64,000 nt of DNA from Saprospiraceae bacterium (GCA_016713025.1 JADJPZ010000004.1:2542001-2606000); one strand, 5' to 3'; shown: positions 27,993-37,421, numbered from the stretch's first letter. Notes: generated by a model from the letters alone, not told the origin. Program-made: numbers and translations.

Positions 27993-28225
27993 ATGGCGTT
28001 CATCAGTCGCTATGCTCGAGTCTGTCCGTCAGACCGAGACTTTGCCGCCAGCTTCTTTCCGACCTGCCGCCGACTATGAACGGTTCGAAGTCACCCATGG
28101 CTTGCCTCGCCATGCCAGAACGCTCTTGCTCTTGGCTAGTGGGTTACTTACTACTGAGCCCACAGAACTTGTGAAGCTATGCGTCAGAACTTACACATCC
28201 AAGTTATACTCCATGCTGGTCACAC
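27993..28225 (-). mobile_element. 5' fragment of a group IIC intron (domain I only)
   Basis: On the minus strand the sequence begins GTGTGACCAGCATGG, matching the GUGYG 5' end of group II introns. It continues with segments resembling domain I of class C introns: AGTAAGTAACCC, GGAAAGAAGCTGGCGGCAAA and TCTCGGTCTGACGG. It begins 5 bp beyond the terminator hairpin of the OmpA-family gene, read on the same strand, and class C introns insert just after terminator hairpins. Only ~233 nt remain. The reverse transcriptase and catalytic domains V-VI are missing. Confidence 0.72.
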
Positions 28226-28230
28226 CAATA

Positions 28231-28264
28231 AAAAGGGGCTGTCTATTAAAGACAGCCCCTTTTT
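28231..28264 (-). terminator. Terminator of the OmpA-family gene and probable intron target
   Basis: AAAAGGGGCTGTCT pairs perfectly with AGACAGCCCCTTTT around a 6-nt loop, 26 bp beyond the stop at 28290. It is flanked by T on the coding side. Confidence 0.93.
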
Positions 28265-28289
28265 AGGATTGCGTTATATTCAATACTAA

Positions 28290-30017
28290 TTAAAACCCAC
28301 TGTTTTTATTACCTATAAATTTAGATGTGGATTTGACACCTTTTGAAGGAACATAACCTTCAGGTCTTGCCATTTCACTATCAGTAGGTTGACAAACTCT
28401 TATTTCTACTCTTCTATTCATATAGTGTTCTACTTCTCTTCTTGAAGAACCAACCATAGGAGTTTCTTCACCTCCATACATCAGCTTTATTCTGTTTCTG
28501 TCTAATCCATATTGTGAAACTAAATAATTCACAACATTTTCAGCCCTATTGTAAGATAGACTGCTGTTATAATTATTTGATGATCTAACATCTGTATGTC
28601 CTTGAACCGTGACACATACATCCGGACACATTTTCATTACTGTAGCAACATGATGAAGATGTCCATAAAATTCAGGTTTAATATTTGCTTTGTCAAGATC
28701 AAAATGTATCATCGGTAAAAACCATTTTCCACAATCATCACTTTTCATGGCACCGGCTTTGGCGTTTATCGCTTTATTTACATCATCCATTGTAATGCAA
28801 CACTTTACATCTGCCACACCTTCTTTACTTACTACATATCCCGGAGGAGAGAATGGTTCTTTATCTTTATAATCAGCAATACCATCACCGTCACTATCCA
28901 ATGCTATGCCTCTAGTATCCACTGCGGCTCCTGCAGGTGTGTCTACTTCTTTGTCCAGCATATCAATAACCCCGTCACCATCAGTATCGGTAAGGTCAAA
29001 TACTGGTCTTTGTTTGAGAGAAGCTATATCGTTCATTTGAGCATCCAATGGATTTAACCAGTATAATGGCTCAGTGACTTTGTTGAAGTTACCTAAGTTG
29101 ATACCTAAACGTAGATTGGTATAATGTGATATATCATTGTTATTTGTTTGATCACCTGATGTTCTGAATCTGATACCATCAAGCATGTCATTGTCAGCAG
29201 TCATTACCTGATGTTCAATACCAAGATTGATTCTTTGGCTTAGTTTTCTTGAAACACCCATAGATGCAGTAAATACTAAGTGTATATTAGTTTCATCTCC
29301 AAGTCTGAAAATACCCACTTTTTTCCAGCTTTCAGTTTCATAGGTTCCATCATATTTTGCATCAATCGCAGCCTTGATGTCTTTTCTACCTGCTTTGGTG
29401 TTTAAATCTCCAGCATTTTGTATTGATGCTAATCCGCTGTATGCTGCAGAACCATTTTTTAAATCCAGCATTGTTTTATGCGAACTTAATCCTCCCCCTA
29501 CAGCCGCATACCAGTTCCATTTGTTTCTGTCCTTGTGAAAGAGTAAATTTCCAATATTCACTACTCCTTGTAAAGCCAGATAGCCATAAGAAGTTTTGTG
29601 TGCAGGAAACCATCCATCTTGGGTTCTGTAATCGTTAAATACAGGTTCAACTAAACCACCGCCTTTGCTTGAGTGTGTCCACATTTGAGGGTCTAAACCT
29701 TTGGCCTGACCATACATAAAATCAGCCCTGACAGAAAATACATAATGAATGGCCTTTCTCAGGTGCACACCAAAACCATAACCGGCAGGTAGCCTTCTGT
29801 CTACGTCTCCATCTATGAGATAGTGACCAGCGTGTATACCCAGTTCCCAGGCGTTTTTAGGCTTTGCGGAGTATGCTGTTTGACCCATTCTCCAGTTTTT
29901 GTTCTGCTCAGCGTTAACAGTCATTTCATCAGTTACCTTAGAAGCTGTTTCTTGGGCAAAAGTTGAAATTGTTGAGACTATCATTACTATAAGTAATGTA
30001 AAAATTTTGTTTGTCAT
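28290..30017 (-). CDS. OmpA-family outer-membrane protein with thrombospondin type 3 repeats
   Basis: A 575-residue exported protein. It has a signal peptide (~1-21, ending TFAQ), then a predicted beta-barrel with alternating aromatic residues (ELGIHAGHYLIDGDVDRRL and following strands). Calcium-binding thrombospondin-3-like repeats follow (DTDGDGVIDMLDKE and DSDGDGIADYKDKE, ~345-395). The C-terminal OmpA domain (~430-550) has FDLDKANIKPE, VQGHTDVRSS and YNRAENVVNYL with the peptidoglycan-binding Asp/Arg. It probably anchors the outer membrane to peptidoglycan. The promoter and terminator are both visible, so it is a single-gene unit. Confidence 0.92.
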   Translation of the reverse strand: MTNKIFTLLIVMIVSTISTFAQETASKVTDEMTVNAEQNKNWRMGQTAYSAKPKNAWELGIHAGHYLIDGDVDRRLPAGYGFGVHLRKAIHYVFSVRADFMYGQAKGLDPQMWTHSSKGGGLVEPVFNDYRTQDGWFPAHKTSYGYLALQGVVNIGNLLFHKDRNKWNWYAAVGGGLSSHKTMLDLKNGSAAYSGLASIQNAGDLNTKAGRKDIKAAIDAKYDGTYETESWKKVGIFRLGDETNIHLVFTASMGVSRKLSQRINLGIEHQVMTADNDMLDGIRFRTSGDQTNNNDISHYTNLRLGINLGNFNKVTEPLYWLNPLDAQMNDIASLKQRPVFDLTDTDGDGVIDMLDKEVDTPAGAAVDTRGIALDSDGDGIADYKDKEPFSPPGYVVSKEGVADVKCCITMDDVNKAINAKAGAMKSDDCGKWFLPMIHFDLDKANIKPEFYGHLHHVATVMKMCPDVCVTVQGHTDVRSSNNYNSSLSYNRAENVVNYLVSQYGLDRNRIKLMYGGEETPMVGSSRREVEHYMNRRVEIRVCQPTDSEMARPEGYVPSKGVKSTSKFIGNKNSGF

Positions 30018-30052
30018 AGGAAAATAATTTAAGAGTTTAGTTTATCAAGATA

Positions 30053-30082
30053 CAAATGTACAAATAATTTTAATTTTTCAAA
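30053..30082 (-). promoter_or_regulatory. Bacteroidota-type promoter of the OmpA-family gene
   Basis: Read on the minus strand, TTTG (30082-30079) and TACATTTG (30060-30053) are separated by 18 bp. The predicted RNA start lies about 30 nt before the ATG at 30017. Confidence 0.65.
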
Positions 30083-30387
30083 ATAATATAAACCAAAACT
30101 TTATGGCAATTTTTATACTTTTAAAGTAAAAAATAAGATATTTTATTGGTTTCAATATATAATTGTTTCTATTGTTGTGACTTGCAGAAATTAATCAAAA
30201 TAAATTATCAAAACATATCATATAGTATTTAATAAAAATATGATTTTTATTCTTTTGACTTTTTAGGGGCAGGAAATTACTTAACAAAATAATATCTAAT
30301 TTTGTTTAGACTTTGTCCATTTTTATTTGTCACATCTTTTTATTAAAAAAAATTGGATTCATTTAATAAATATTGGATATTTTAGTG

Positions 30388-30476
30388 AACAGAAAATATT
30401 TTGAAAATAATTTATAACACAATATATTGTGAATTAAATAATTATGATTATAAATTTTAGCATTCAATTTTCAGTT
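30388..30476. repeat. 89-bp palindromic element, copy 2, inverted
   Basis: It begins AACAGAAAAT and ends TTTTCAGTT. Its right half is the reverse complement of the left halves of the copies at 10996 and 36492. The sequence is more degraded than those two. Confidence 0.7.
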
Positions 30477-30560
30477 TAGCATAATAATAAAATGTGACTA
30501 TTATAAATTTGAGTCATTAAAAAATTTTAATAGTTGACTCCAAATGCAAATAATAATTTA

Positions 30561-30613
30561 GAGTATGCTTAAACTTTTATCATTTGGCTCCAAGCTACAA
30601 ATTTAAACATACC
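30561..30613. mobile_element. Very short 53-bp MITE with TTA target repeats
   Basis: GAGTATGCTTAAAC and TTTAAACATACC are the ends, with TTA on both sides (30558-30560, 30614-30616). The left part is the reverse complement of the right end of the long MITE at 37422-37772. It looks like an internal deletion that kept the ends. Confidence 0.7.
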
Positions 30614-30997
30614 TTAAGCCAAAGTTATACATTCAAACATAACTTGGGTGTTTGAGGAGAAGTAAAATTGATTTCGACACCTTCCTTCACGTATAATATT
30701 TATAGATATTCTTATACAATATTACAATTGTTTGAATTTCGATTTTCTTTCGGTACACGTCAAAATCTTCCAAATATATTTATTATTTCCAAATTTGAGT
30801 TGATTCAGAATAAAAATATTTATTTGTTGTATATCAATAGATTATGGTTCCAACATTCGCTGATTTGAGATAGATTTACGAAGCCATATGGGACACTTTA
30901 TCAAAATGATCTTTTTACAATTGACTATTATTTAAACCTAAATGACAGAATAAAGGTTTGTGTTGAAGTTCTATCTGCAGTGGTAAAGTAAAATCAG

Positions 30998-31005
30998 TAT
31001 TTTTG
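30998..31005 (+). promoter_or_regulatory. TAnnTTTG element directly before pabB
   Basis: TATTTTTG ends 3 bp before the ATG at 31009. It overlaps a TTG that would otherwise be read as a start two codons earlier. If used, the message would be leaderless or start inside the gene. Confidence 0.45.
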
Positions 31006-31008
31006 CAT

Positions 31009-31995
31009 ATGGAGACATCGATAAATATCAATTGGGTCGAAAGAATGAATGAGTTGGGACGGGAAAGAGTTCCTTTTCTTTTCATTCTTGATTATGAATT
31101 AAAATCTCCTCTGATTTATACTTTGGACAGTGTACCTTTCAATATACTTTTCAAATTGAATCAAATTAAAAATTATACTTTGTCAGGTACTATTTCAAAG
31201 AATTTGGAGTTTGATAAAGTACCAATTTCAGTGGATCAATATGCAGGATCTTTTAAATCCATAATGGAGGAACTGAATTATGGTAATACATTTTTAATCA
31301 ACCTGACTTTTCCGACTGAAATAATGACAAACTACAATCTTCGCGAGTTATTTAATGTGTCTCATGCAAAATATAAATTATATTTCAAAGATGAGTTTAT
31401 AGTATCGTCACCGGAATCATTTATACAGATTGTCGAAAATAAAATCAAAACTTTTCCTATGAAAGGTACTATTGATGCCAGTATTAAAAATGCCAGAAAT
31501 ATTATTATGAACGACCCTAAAGAAACAGCCGAACACTACACAATTGTTGATCTCCTCAGAAATGACCTGAGTAAGGTGGCTGATAATGTAACAGTTGAAA
31601 GATTTAGATACATTGAAGAAGTTCATACTTCCAGTAAGACTTTATATCAGGTGAGTTCTGAAATTACTGGTCAATTAGGCCCTGATTATCCTTGTAGATT
31701 GGGTGATATATTTAGGGATATTCTCCCTGCAGGTAGTATAAGTGGAGCGCCAAAAAAGAAAACGGTTGAAATAATTGAACAAAATGAAATTTGCCCACGA
31801 GGGTTTTACACTGGTATTTTTGGAATATTTGATGGTGTAAATGTAGATTCCGGCGTGATGATTCGTTATATCGAAAGTGTAAGGGATAAAATGTATTACA
31901 GAAGCGGATGTGGAATTACTCATCAAAGTGACATGCAATCAGAATATAATGAAATGAATGAAAAAGTTTATGTCCCTGTTAGTAGAAACAATTAA
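31009..31995 (+). CDS. pabB: Aminodeoxychorismate synthase component I
   Basis: About 328 residues from the ATG at 31009. It is a chorismate-binding enzyme converting chorismate and ammonia to aminodeoxychorismate for folate synthesis. Visible signatures are SPESFIQIVENKIKTFPMKGTI (in part), DLLRNDLSKVA, LPAGSISGAPKKKTVEII and GFYTGIFGIFDG. It is the short form lacking the N-terminal extension of the E. coli protein, common in Bacteroidota. The 3' end overlaps pabC by 38 bp. Confidence 0.9.
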   Translation: METSININWVERMNELGRERVPFLFILDYELKSPLIYTLDSVPFNILFKLNQIKNYTLSGTISKNLEFDKVPISVDQYAGSFKSIMEELNYGNTFLINLTFPTEIMTNYNLRELFNVSHAKYKLYFKDEFIVSSPESFIQIVENKIKTFPMKGTIDASIKNARNIIMNDPKETAEHYTIVDLLRNDLSKVADNVTVERFRYIEEVHTSSKTLYQVSSEITGQLGPDYPCRLGDIFRDILPAGSISGAPKKKTVEIIEQNEICPRGFYTGIFGIFDGVNVDSGVMIRYIESVRDKMYYRSGCGITHQSDMQSEYNEMNEKVYVPVSRNN

Positions 31996-32566
31996 GTTGG
32001 ACCATGGCTGTTTTATCAATGCCGACCTTCATGAACACAGGTTAAATCTTGCAAGGAAGTTTTTGTTTGGAATACTCAAGCCATTAAGTCTGGTGGGCTA
32101 CCTCAGATCATTGGATGTTCCTGTTGATGGGCATTACAAATGCAGAATTATTTATGCTGAAGACATCGTTGATTATCAGATTTCTCCAAGCATAATAAGG
32201 ACAATATCTACGCTCAGATTGGTGACAAATAACGATATTGTATACTCATTCAAATTTTTGAAGAGGGTTGATTTGGACGCATTATTTCTGGAAAAAGGAA
32301 ATGCTGACGAAATTTTGGTGTGTAGAAATGGACTTATTACGGATGCATATTATTATAATGTTGTTTTTCAGAAAGGTGATGACTATTTCACCCCTTCATC
32401 TCCTTTGCTGGAAGGGATTCAGAGACAGTTTTTATTAAACACACAAAGGATCTCGAAAAAAAATATTAAAGCCGGTGACATTTATAAGTATGATTATATT
32501 CATTTAATCAATGCTCTGACACCTCTTCATGCTATCAAAATTTCTGTTGATCATATTATCATATAA
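31958..32566 (+). CDS. pabC: Aminotransferase class IV, probable aminodeoxychorismate lyase
   Basis: A 202-residue PLP enzyme of class IV. LVETIKLDHGCFINADLHEHRLNLA (in part) is the N-terminal substrate region. FKFLKRVDLDALF carries the likely PLP lysine. NADEILVCRNGLITDAYYYNV and TPSSPLLEGIQRQFLL are family motifs. PabC removes pyruvate from aminodeoxychorismate to give 4-aminobenzoate. The position directly after and overlapping pabB supports this over branched-chain aminotransferase. An in-frame ATG at 31970 is an alternative start. Confidence 0.85.
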   Translation: MKKFMSLLVETIKLDHGCFINADLHEHRLNLARKFLFGILKPLSLVGYLRSLDVPVDGHYKCRIIYAEDIVDYQISPSIIRTISTLRLVTNNDIVYSFKFLKRVDLDALFLEKGNADEILVCRNGLITDAYYYNVVFQKGDDYFTPSSPLLEGIQRQFLLNTQRISKKNIKAGDIYKYDYIHLINALTPLHAIKISVDHIII

Positions 32567-32882
32567 CTTCAAAGCGGAATGATATTAAATTACTAATTAC
32601 TAGAAATGAAGTACCAGGTAATCAAAAGTTCTTTGTTAATATTGAAAGGATTAAGTAAGTATTTTCCTATGCTTTTTGAATTCCTACAGCCTGTATTCAA
32701 ATTTATGGTGAAAAATCTGGTAGGCTATCGCAAGTGTGTAATAAAGGACAATCTTAAAAACAGCTTTTGTGAAGTTTATACGGAAGACGATAGAAATCAA
32801 ATTGTTGATAAGTATTACAGTGTTATGTTTAGGTATATTAAAGAAACTATCATGATGCTTTCATTTGACCAAAAGATGCTAA

Positions 32883-34371
32883 GTAACTATTCAGGACTTA
32901 AGGTCAAATTTTCATATGTGAATAGTGTGATTAATGACTGAAAAACATCGCAAGATTGTTTTTTCATTGTTGAGATTGCAGACATGATAGTTGCATAACA
33001 TTGTGCGCCATTTAGTGATCTAAAACATCCGGATACTTTTGCTTTATCTTACAATGTCTTAAATCTCTCTCAGCTTGGTTGTTTGTAAATGGAATCATTG
33101 GATTAAACGCAAATTCCAGTACTTGGTGCATATATTCTTCTAGCCTTAGGATTAAATTTAGTCCTTTTGATTTTTTCATCCGACCTCTTTTACCTGATCT
33201 TTTAGGTTCGGGCTCTTCTAATTTCCCTTCATTTAGTATAGTTTTATATCTCTGGAATATTTGTTGCTTTATCGACTGATTGTGATGATGGTCTTGGTGT
33301 AATAATTCATAGTAAAGTTCCTTAAATTTGTGAGCCCATCGTGATTGGTAATCAACTAATGAATCTAATTCTCTTGTTATGTGTGCTCCACACGGATTGT
33401 GTTTTGATGAACTTAGGCCAAAATAGCTCTTAAAAAAATCATGTATTAGGTTCCCTCTATATTTTTCAATCACTTCATCAAATGACTGACTTCCTCTTTG
33501 CGTGCACTCTCAAATAGGTATATTTATCTGTGCTCAATACATGCATCCAATGCAATAAAACATCTACTATTATGCCAGTCTCGTCCGCGTGCAATACGGA
33601 TGATTTAAGTAAGGCTTGTTTAATTTCTTCTTCAAAGTCCTTTAAGTATGTCGAACCTTTTGTGATGAAATTAACACACTACCTTTAGATATCGGCAGAC
33701 CAAATAAATCGTTTGTTAAATTTGCTACCTTCTCATAAGGAACTTTATACTCTACATTTAACATCGTACAAAATGCTTTGATCGCAGGGCCATATTGGGT
33801 CTCACTCTTTATATGCATCGGGTAGTTACCAATATTGGTTTGCTTGCAACAAGGACAGACTTTGATATGGCGCTGATGTTCTGTTATTATATGCCTTATC
33901 TCTATATCGTATTCCTGTCTTGTGTCAAAGATCTCAGAGCAAACATTTTGGAGGGTTTGACCGCATAACATTCATCAGGAACATGCGTCTTAACATAGTC
34001 AACAAAATCACTTTTGTGTAAGGTACTACCAGTGTGATTATCTTGTCCGCCTATTTTACCACCTTTCTTCCTTTGCTTTGAAGCCTTTATCTGTACGGGA
34101 TCTTTGGATGGTGCCACATGACTATTGGTACTATTTAAGTTTAATCTATTCTCTAAACTTTTGATCTTCTCATCACGCAATGCTAACTCTTTCTCAAGAT
34201 AAGCAACTCGCAATTGAAGCCGCTCCAATTCTTTTAATATGTCCTCTAAGGTTGCGATAACTTTGAATTTTATAGTGAAATTCTTTGTTATCATTCTCAA
34301 GTGAAGCACAAATATACATATTTCTATTTATTACATATGATTTTTTATACTTTTTACACCTGAATAGTTAC
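32883..34371. mobile_element. IS66-family insertion sequence, 8-bp target duplication
   Basis: GTAACTATTCAGG at the left end (32883-32895) is inverted at the right end (34359-34371). GATGCTAA flanks both sides (32875-32882 and 34372-34379), the 8-bp duplication typical of IS66. It is 1,489 bp and carries only one, disrupted, transposase gene. The accessory tnpA/tnpB genes of classic IS66 are absent, as in the ISBst12-like group. Confidence 0.92.
33012..34309 (-). pseudogene. IS66 transposase (TnpC-like), several frameshifts
   Basis: Fragments in different frames follow the order of an IS66 transposase. First comes a leucine-zipper-like N-terminus (EDILKELERLQLRVAYLEKE) with SKQRKKGGKIGGQ. 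Next is a zinc-finger part VCPCCKQTN, then a segment with HADETG (first catalytic Asp, around 33590). The C-terminal part contains CGAHITREL and NNQAERDLR (catalytic Glu). At least two or three frame changes (near 33950, 33650 and 33480) break it, so this copy is probably not self-mobile unless they are sequence errors. Confidence 0.85.
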
Positions 34372-35011
34372 GATGCTAAAATCAAAAATAATTTATCATG
34401 ACCAAGATCGTTGGGAAGGATATTTCCTAAATCAAAGGAGTGTAATTGTGACTGCATCTCATTACGGAAACTGGGAGGTTAATTTGGTTGCTTTTCCGGC
34501 ATTGACACGGATGAAAGTTGTGGCATTTTACAAGCCAATGTCAGGTTCTGATGTAGATAAAATAATGTTTGATGCCAGATCAAAATTTGGATTGCTCCTT
34601 TATCCGATCCAACTTACTGCCAGAGTCATGCAAGAATTAAAAATGGAAAAAGTCTTATATATTTTTTTGGGAGATCAATCACCATTAAATATGAATGGAG
34701 TCTATTGGAATTCCTTCTTGAATCAGTGTACCCCATGGTTGACAGGGGCAGAAAAACTGGCAAAAAAATACAATTATCCAGTGGTATATCTCTCTCAAAA
34801 GCCAATTATCGCAAGTGATGTATGGTATGAGTTGGAATTTCACCTTATATCCGACCATTCTGCCGACACCGAAGTAGGAGAGATTACTGAAAAATATTCA
34901 AGAATACTTGAAGCAGAAATTAAACAAAATCCTGAATATTGGCTTTGGTCACACAATCGATGGAAAAGAGCAGACCATAAATATTTGGCTGGTAACTCAT
35001 CATTTGACTGA

Positions 35012-35325
35012 AAGTCAAAAAAATAAGGTGTATCCCATATTTGACTAAAATTGTTTAAACAGCCCTCTACCCTCATTCCTGAAGAGCTTGTCAAGCTACG
35101 CTTGAGACGTCCCACCCTTTAACTCTTAACTACCAGGATAATCCACTAAATTGGAAACTTAAAAATATAATATAGTGCAATTTTGGGATACACCCAAAAT
35201 TACAAAATAGGACAGAATATTATTAATGTATCCTTAATTATGTTCAGAAAGGTTCTCCTGCGATGACTCCCAAATTATTAATATTGGTAGTTTCAGGTTA
35301 AGGCCGTCGATTTTTACTAAAGGCA
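35012..35325. other. Short spacer with a 9-bp-stem hairpin
   Basis: No gene is seen. AATTTTGGG (35179-35187) and CCCAAAATT (35193-35201) form a hairpin with a 5-nt loop. It could terminate either neighbouring gene but has no T tract. Confidence 0.5.
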
Positions 35326-36450
35326 TTAGCTTTTCCTTAATTCCTGTCCTATAGTCAAAGTGTCAGAAAACAACATAATCCTGAGATTTATATTCCTGTT
35401 GATATTCTCTATGGAATCATTTATTAGCTTTACGATGACTTCGGCTTTGGATGGATTGATGATTTTTTCCATTTTCACTGCTACTTCCATTTCCTTTGTT
35501 GTGAGCTGGACATTTTCTGATTTTGTCATCATTCTAAATAAATATTGCCTGAAAAAGTGGAGACCATATTCAAAAAAATTCTTCTGTTCGTCTTTATCCA
35601 TTTCAGAAATACCTTTTATCCATTCATTGATTTCTATGGCATCAGACTTATATGCCACACGTAGCCAGGAAATAAGCATTTCAGAATAATCCGTAGCTTC
35701 ATTTTTTGCGATATTCATAGCAGCATTGATATTGCCATCTGCAAGATTGGCAAATTGTAGTGCCTGGTCCTGCTGAATTCCATATTTCTCCACCAGAAAT
35801 TTGCTTATTTCATAGTTTTCATATGCTGGAATTTTAACCAATTGGCATCGACTCAAGATAGTTTGAAGTATCATGTCCTGATTTTCTGCAACTAAAATGA
35901 TAAAGGTATTGTCTGTAGGTTCTTCAATGAGTTTCAAAAGTCTGTTACCTTCGTTGTGGAGGTACTCCGGCAACCACATGATCAGAATCTTATTGTCAGA
36001 TTCAAAGGACATCATATTCAGTTTATGCATGATATCATTACATTCTTTGACATTGATATTGGGAAGGTTGTTGTCTGCATCAATATGTTGCAACCAATCG
36101 CTTGTATTCATATCAGGATTGGCTTTCAGAATCTCTCTCCACTTAGGAAGGAAGTCATCACTTGTTGTATCTGAGCGTTTTTTATCGCCGGATTTTACCA
36201 CAGGGAAAGAAAAGTGAATGTCCGGATGGATAAATTTATGTGATTTAATACAATTTGAACATACACCACAACTATCTCCATCAACTCTCTCCTGGCATTG
36301 GATATATGATGCATATGCCAGCGCAATAGGTAGTGATCCAAATCCCTCCCTACTTAAAAATAACTGTGCGTGAGGAATTCTGCCATTATCGACTGCCTTG
36401 ATTAAGCTTTTTTTGACCGATTCTTTCCCAGCAATTTCTTTGAAATACAC
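35326..36450 (-). CDS. holB: DNA polymerase III delta-prime subunit
   Basis: A 374-residue clamp-loader subunit. The N-terminus MYFKEIAGKESVKKSL and RIPHAQLFLSREGFGS match delta-prime, whose P-loop is degenerate and does not hydrolyse ATP. The zinc site is CGVCSNCIKSHKFIHPD (~60-76), with an upstream Cys. The sensor region is NRLLKLIEEPTDNTFIIL, followed by TILSRCQLVKIP with the arginine-finger SRC motif. It works with delta and gamma/tau to load the sliding clamp. Confidence 0.93.
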   Translation of the reverse strand: MYFKEIAGKESVKKSLIKAVDNGRIPHAQLFLSREGFGSLPIALAYASYIQCQERVDGDSCGVCSNCIKSHKFIHPDIHFSFPVVKSGDKKRSDTTSDDFLPKWREILKANPDMNTSDWLQHIDADNNLPNINVKECNDIMHKLNMMSFESDNKILIMWLPEYLHNEGNRLLKLIEEPTDNTFIILVAENQDMILQTILSRCQLVKIPAYENYEISKFLVEKYGIQQDQALQFANLADGNINAAMNIAKNEATDYSEMLISWLRVAYKSDAIEINEWIKGISEMDKDEQKNFFEYGLHFFRQYLFRMMTKSENVQLTTKEMEVAVKMEKIINPSKAEVIVKLINDSIENINRNINLRIMLFSDTLTIGQELRKS

Positions 36451-36491
36451 TTAATTCAATATTTATTGTCAAATAATCCTCAATTATTACA

Positions 36492-36580
36492 AACAGAAAA
36501 TTGATTGCTAAAATTTAAAATCATAATTATTTACTTTACAATACATTATGATATAAATTTTGTGCAGATTATTTTCTGTT
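36492..36580. repeat. 89-bp palindromic element, copy 3
   Basis: Same orientation and length as the copy at 10996-11084, with few differences: AACAGAAAATTGATTGC at the left and ATTTTCTGTT at the right. It lies 41 bp upstream of holB. Confidence 0.8.
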
Positions 36581-36704
36581 CACTATAAATCTGATTTGAA
36601 GGTCAAAAATACAATAATAACATCATTTTTTGACACTTTTGCCATTATAATGGTAAGAGTATTAATATATTTTATTTCACCAGTCATCAAGAAACAACTA
36701 ATTA

Positions 36705-36889
36705 GAGTATGTTTAAATTTTTATTGCCTTAAAATCAATGCATTATGAACCTGACTTCAAAATAGTCGCCATATTTAGTTCACCTGCCCGCCTATTAACA
36801 TAGTTGTCGGCTTGCTAAATGTGTTGACTTTTTTATTGTCTGAACCATAATCTATTGATTTACAACTAAGAAAAATTTTAAACATACTC
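36705..36889. mobile_element. MITE of the GAGTATGTTTAAA family, inverted relative to 12180
   Basis: 185 bp with ends GAGTATGTTTAAA and TTTAAACATACTC. Its reverse complement matches 12180-12333 over nearly the whole length, with an extra ~30 bp in the middle. Flanks are TTA on the left and CTA on the right. Confidence 0.78.
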
Positions 36890-36953
36890 CTATTTCAGTT
36901 GTTAGCATTGCTGTCTTACTTCGATTTATAAAATATCAACACAAATTGCAAAG

Positions 36954-37367
36954 ATGAAAGCTTCAGTCATCAGAAAAAGTCACTTTAATGCGGCACACAG
37001 ATTGCATAACAAAAAGTGATCAGAAGAAAAAAATCAGGAAGTTTTCGGACTATGTAACAATGCAAACTATCATGGACACAATTATGATCTAGAGGTCAGA
37101 TTGACAGGAGAAATAGATCCGGAAACAGGATACGTTTACGATATGAAACTCTTAGCTGACTTGATAAAAATAGAAATTGAAGAAAGATTCGATCATAAAA
37201 ATCTAAATCTTGATGTTCCCGATTTTATCGACCTTATTCCGAGTGCTGAAAATATAGCAGTAGTGATTTACAATATCCTGCGCCGGAAAATTGAAACCGC
37301 ATTGGATTTGTCGATCAAATTGTGGGAAACACCCAGAAATTGTGTAGAATATCCAGTAAAAATATAA
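36954..37367 (+). pseudogene. queD: 6-carboxytetrahydropterin synthase/PTPS family gene with premature TGA
   Basis: Translation from 36954 gives SHFNAAHRLHNKK, then TGA at 37017-37019, then SEEKNQEVFGLCNNANYHGHNY and on to the stop at 37367 (137 codons plus stop). The zinc histidines (AAHRLH and YHGHNY), the catalytic Cys in CNNANY, DHKNLNLDVP and the C-terminal ETPRNCVEY mark a complete PTPS/QueD enzyme, which acts in queuosine or pterin synthesis. Relatives usually have Trp where the TGA stands, so this is a TGG to TGA change. A restart at 37101 would lack the active site. Confidence 0.85.
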
Positions 37368-37421
37368 AAACATTCTCTTCGATTTTGGATCAGAATATAT
37401 CTTACCTAAGAGCTACTCTAA

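Larger units (their letters stand above)
30083..31008. other. Long AT-rich gene-free stretch with repeats
   Basis: About 0.9 kb without a supportable gene. It contains a palindromic element (30388-30476) and a short MITE (30561-30613), listed separately. The few open frames have no family resemblance and biased composition. Confidence 0.6.
32606..35011 (+). pseudogene. LpxL-like lipid acyltransferase interrupted by an IS66 element
   Basis: The gene reads 32606-32882, is broken by the IS at 32883-34371, and resumes after the second copy of the target repeat (34380-35011). Removing the IS and one copy of GATGCTAA joins MMLSFDQKML to KSKIIYHDQDRW in frame and gives a 302-residue protein. The acyltransferase motif H-x4-E is HYGNWE, and further conserved parts are LGDQSPLN and NPEYWLWSHNRWKR. 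Family members add late acyl chains to lipid A or to ornithine/glycine lipids at the inner membrane. As it stands the catalytic half has no natural start and the gene is inactive. Confidence 0.9.

Noticed and set aside
28012..28266. Open frame reading ETLPPASFRPAADYERF and on
   Set aside because: It lies antisense to the group II intron fragment. Its composition is explained by structured RNA, and it has no start context.
30668..30868. 66-codon frame in the long AT-rich spacer
   Set aside because: Low-complexity aromatic/Ile-rich translation, no homology pattern, and it lies among repeats.
37017..37019. TGA in the queD-like gene read as selenocysteine or Trp
   Set aside because: Homologues have Trp here, no SECIS-like hairpin is evident, and other genes in the window use TGA as a normal stop.
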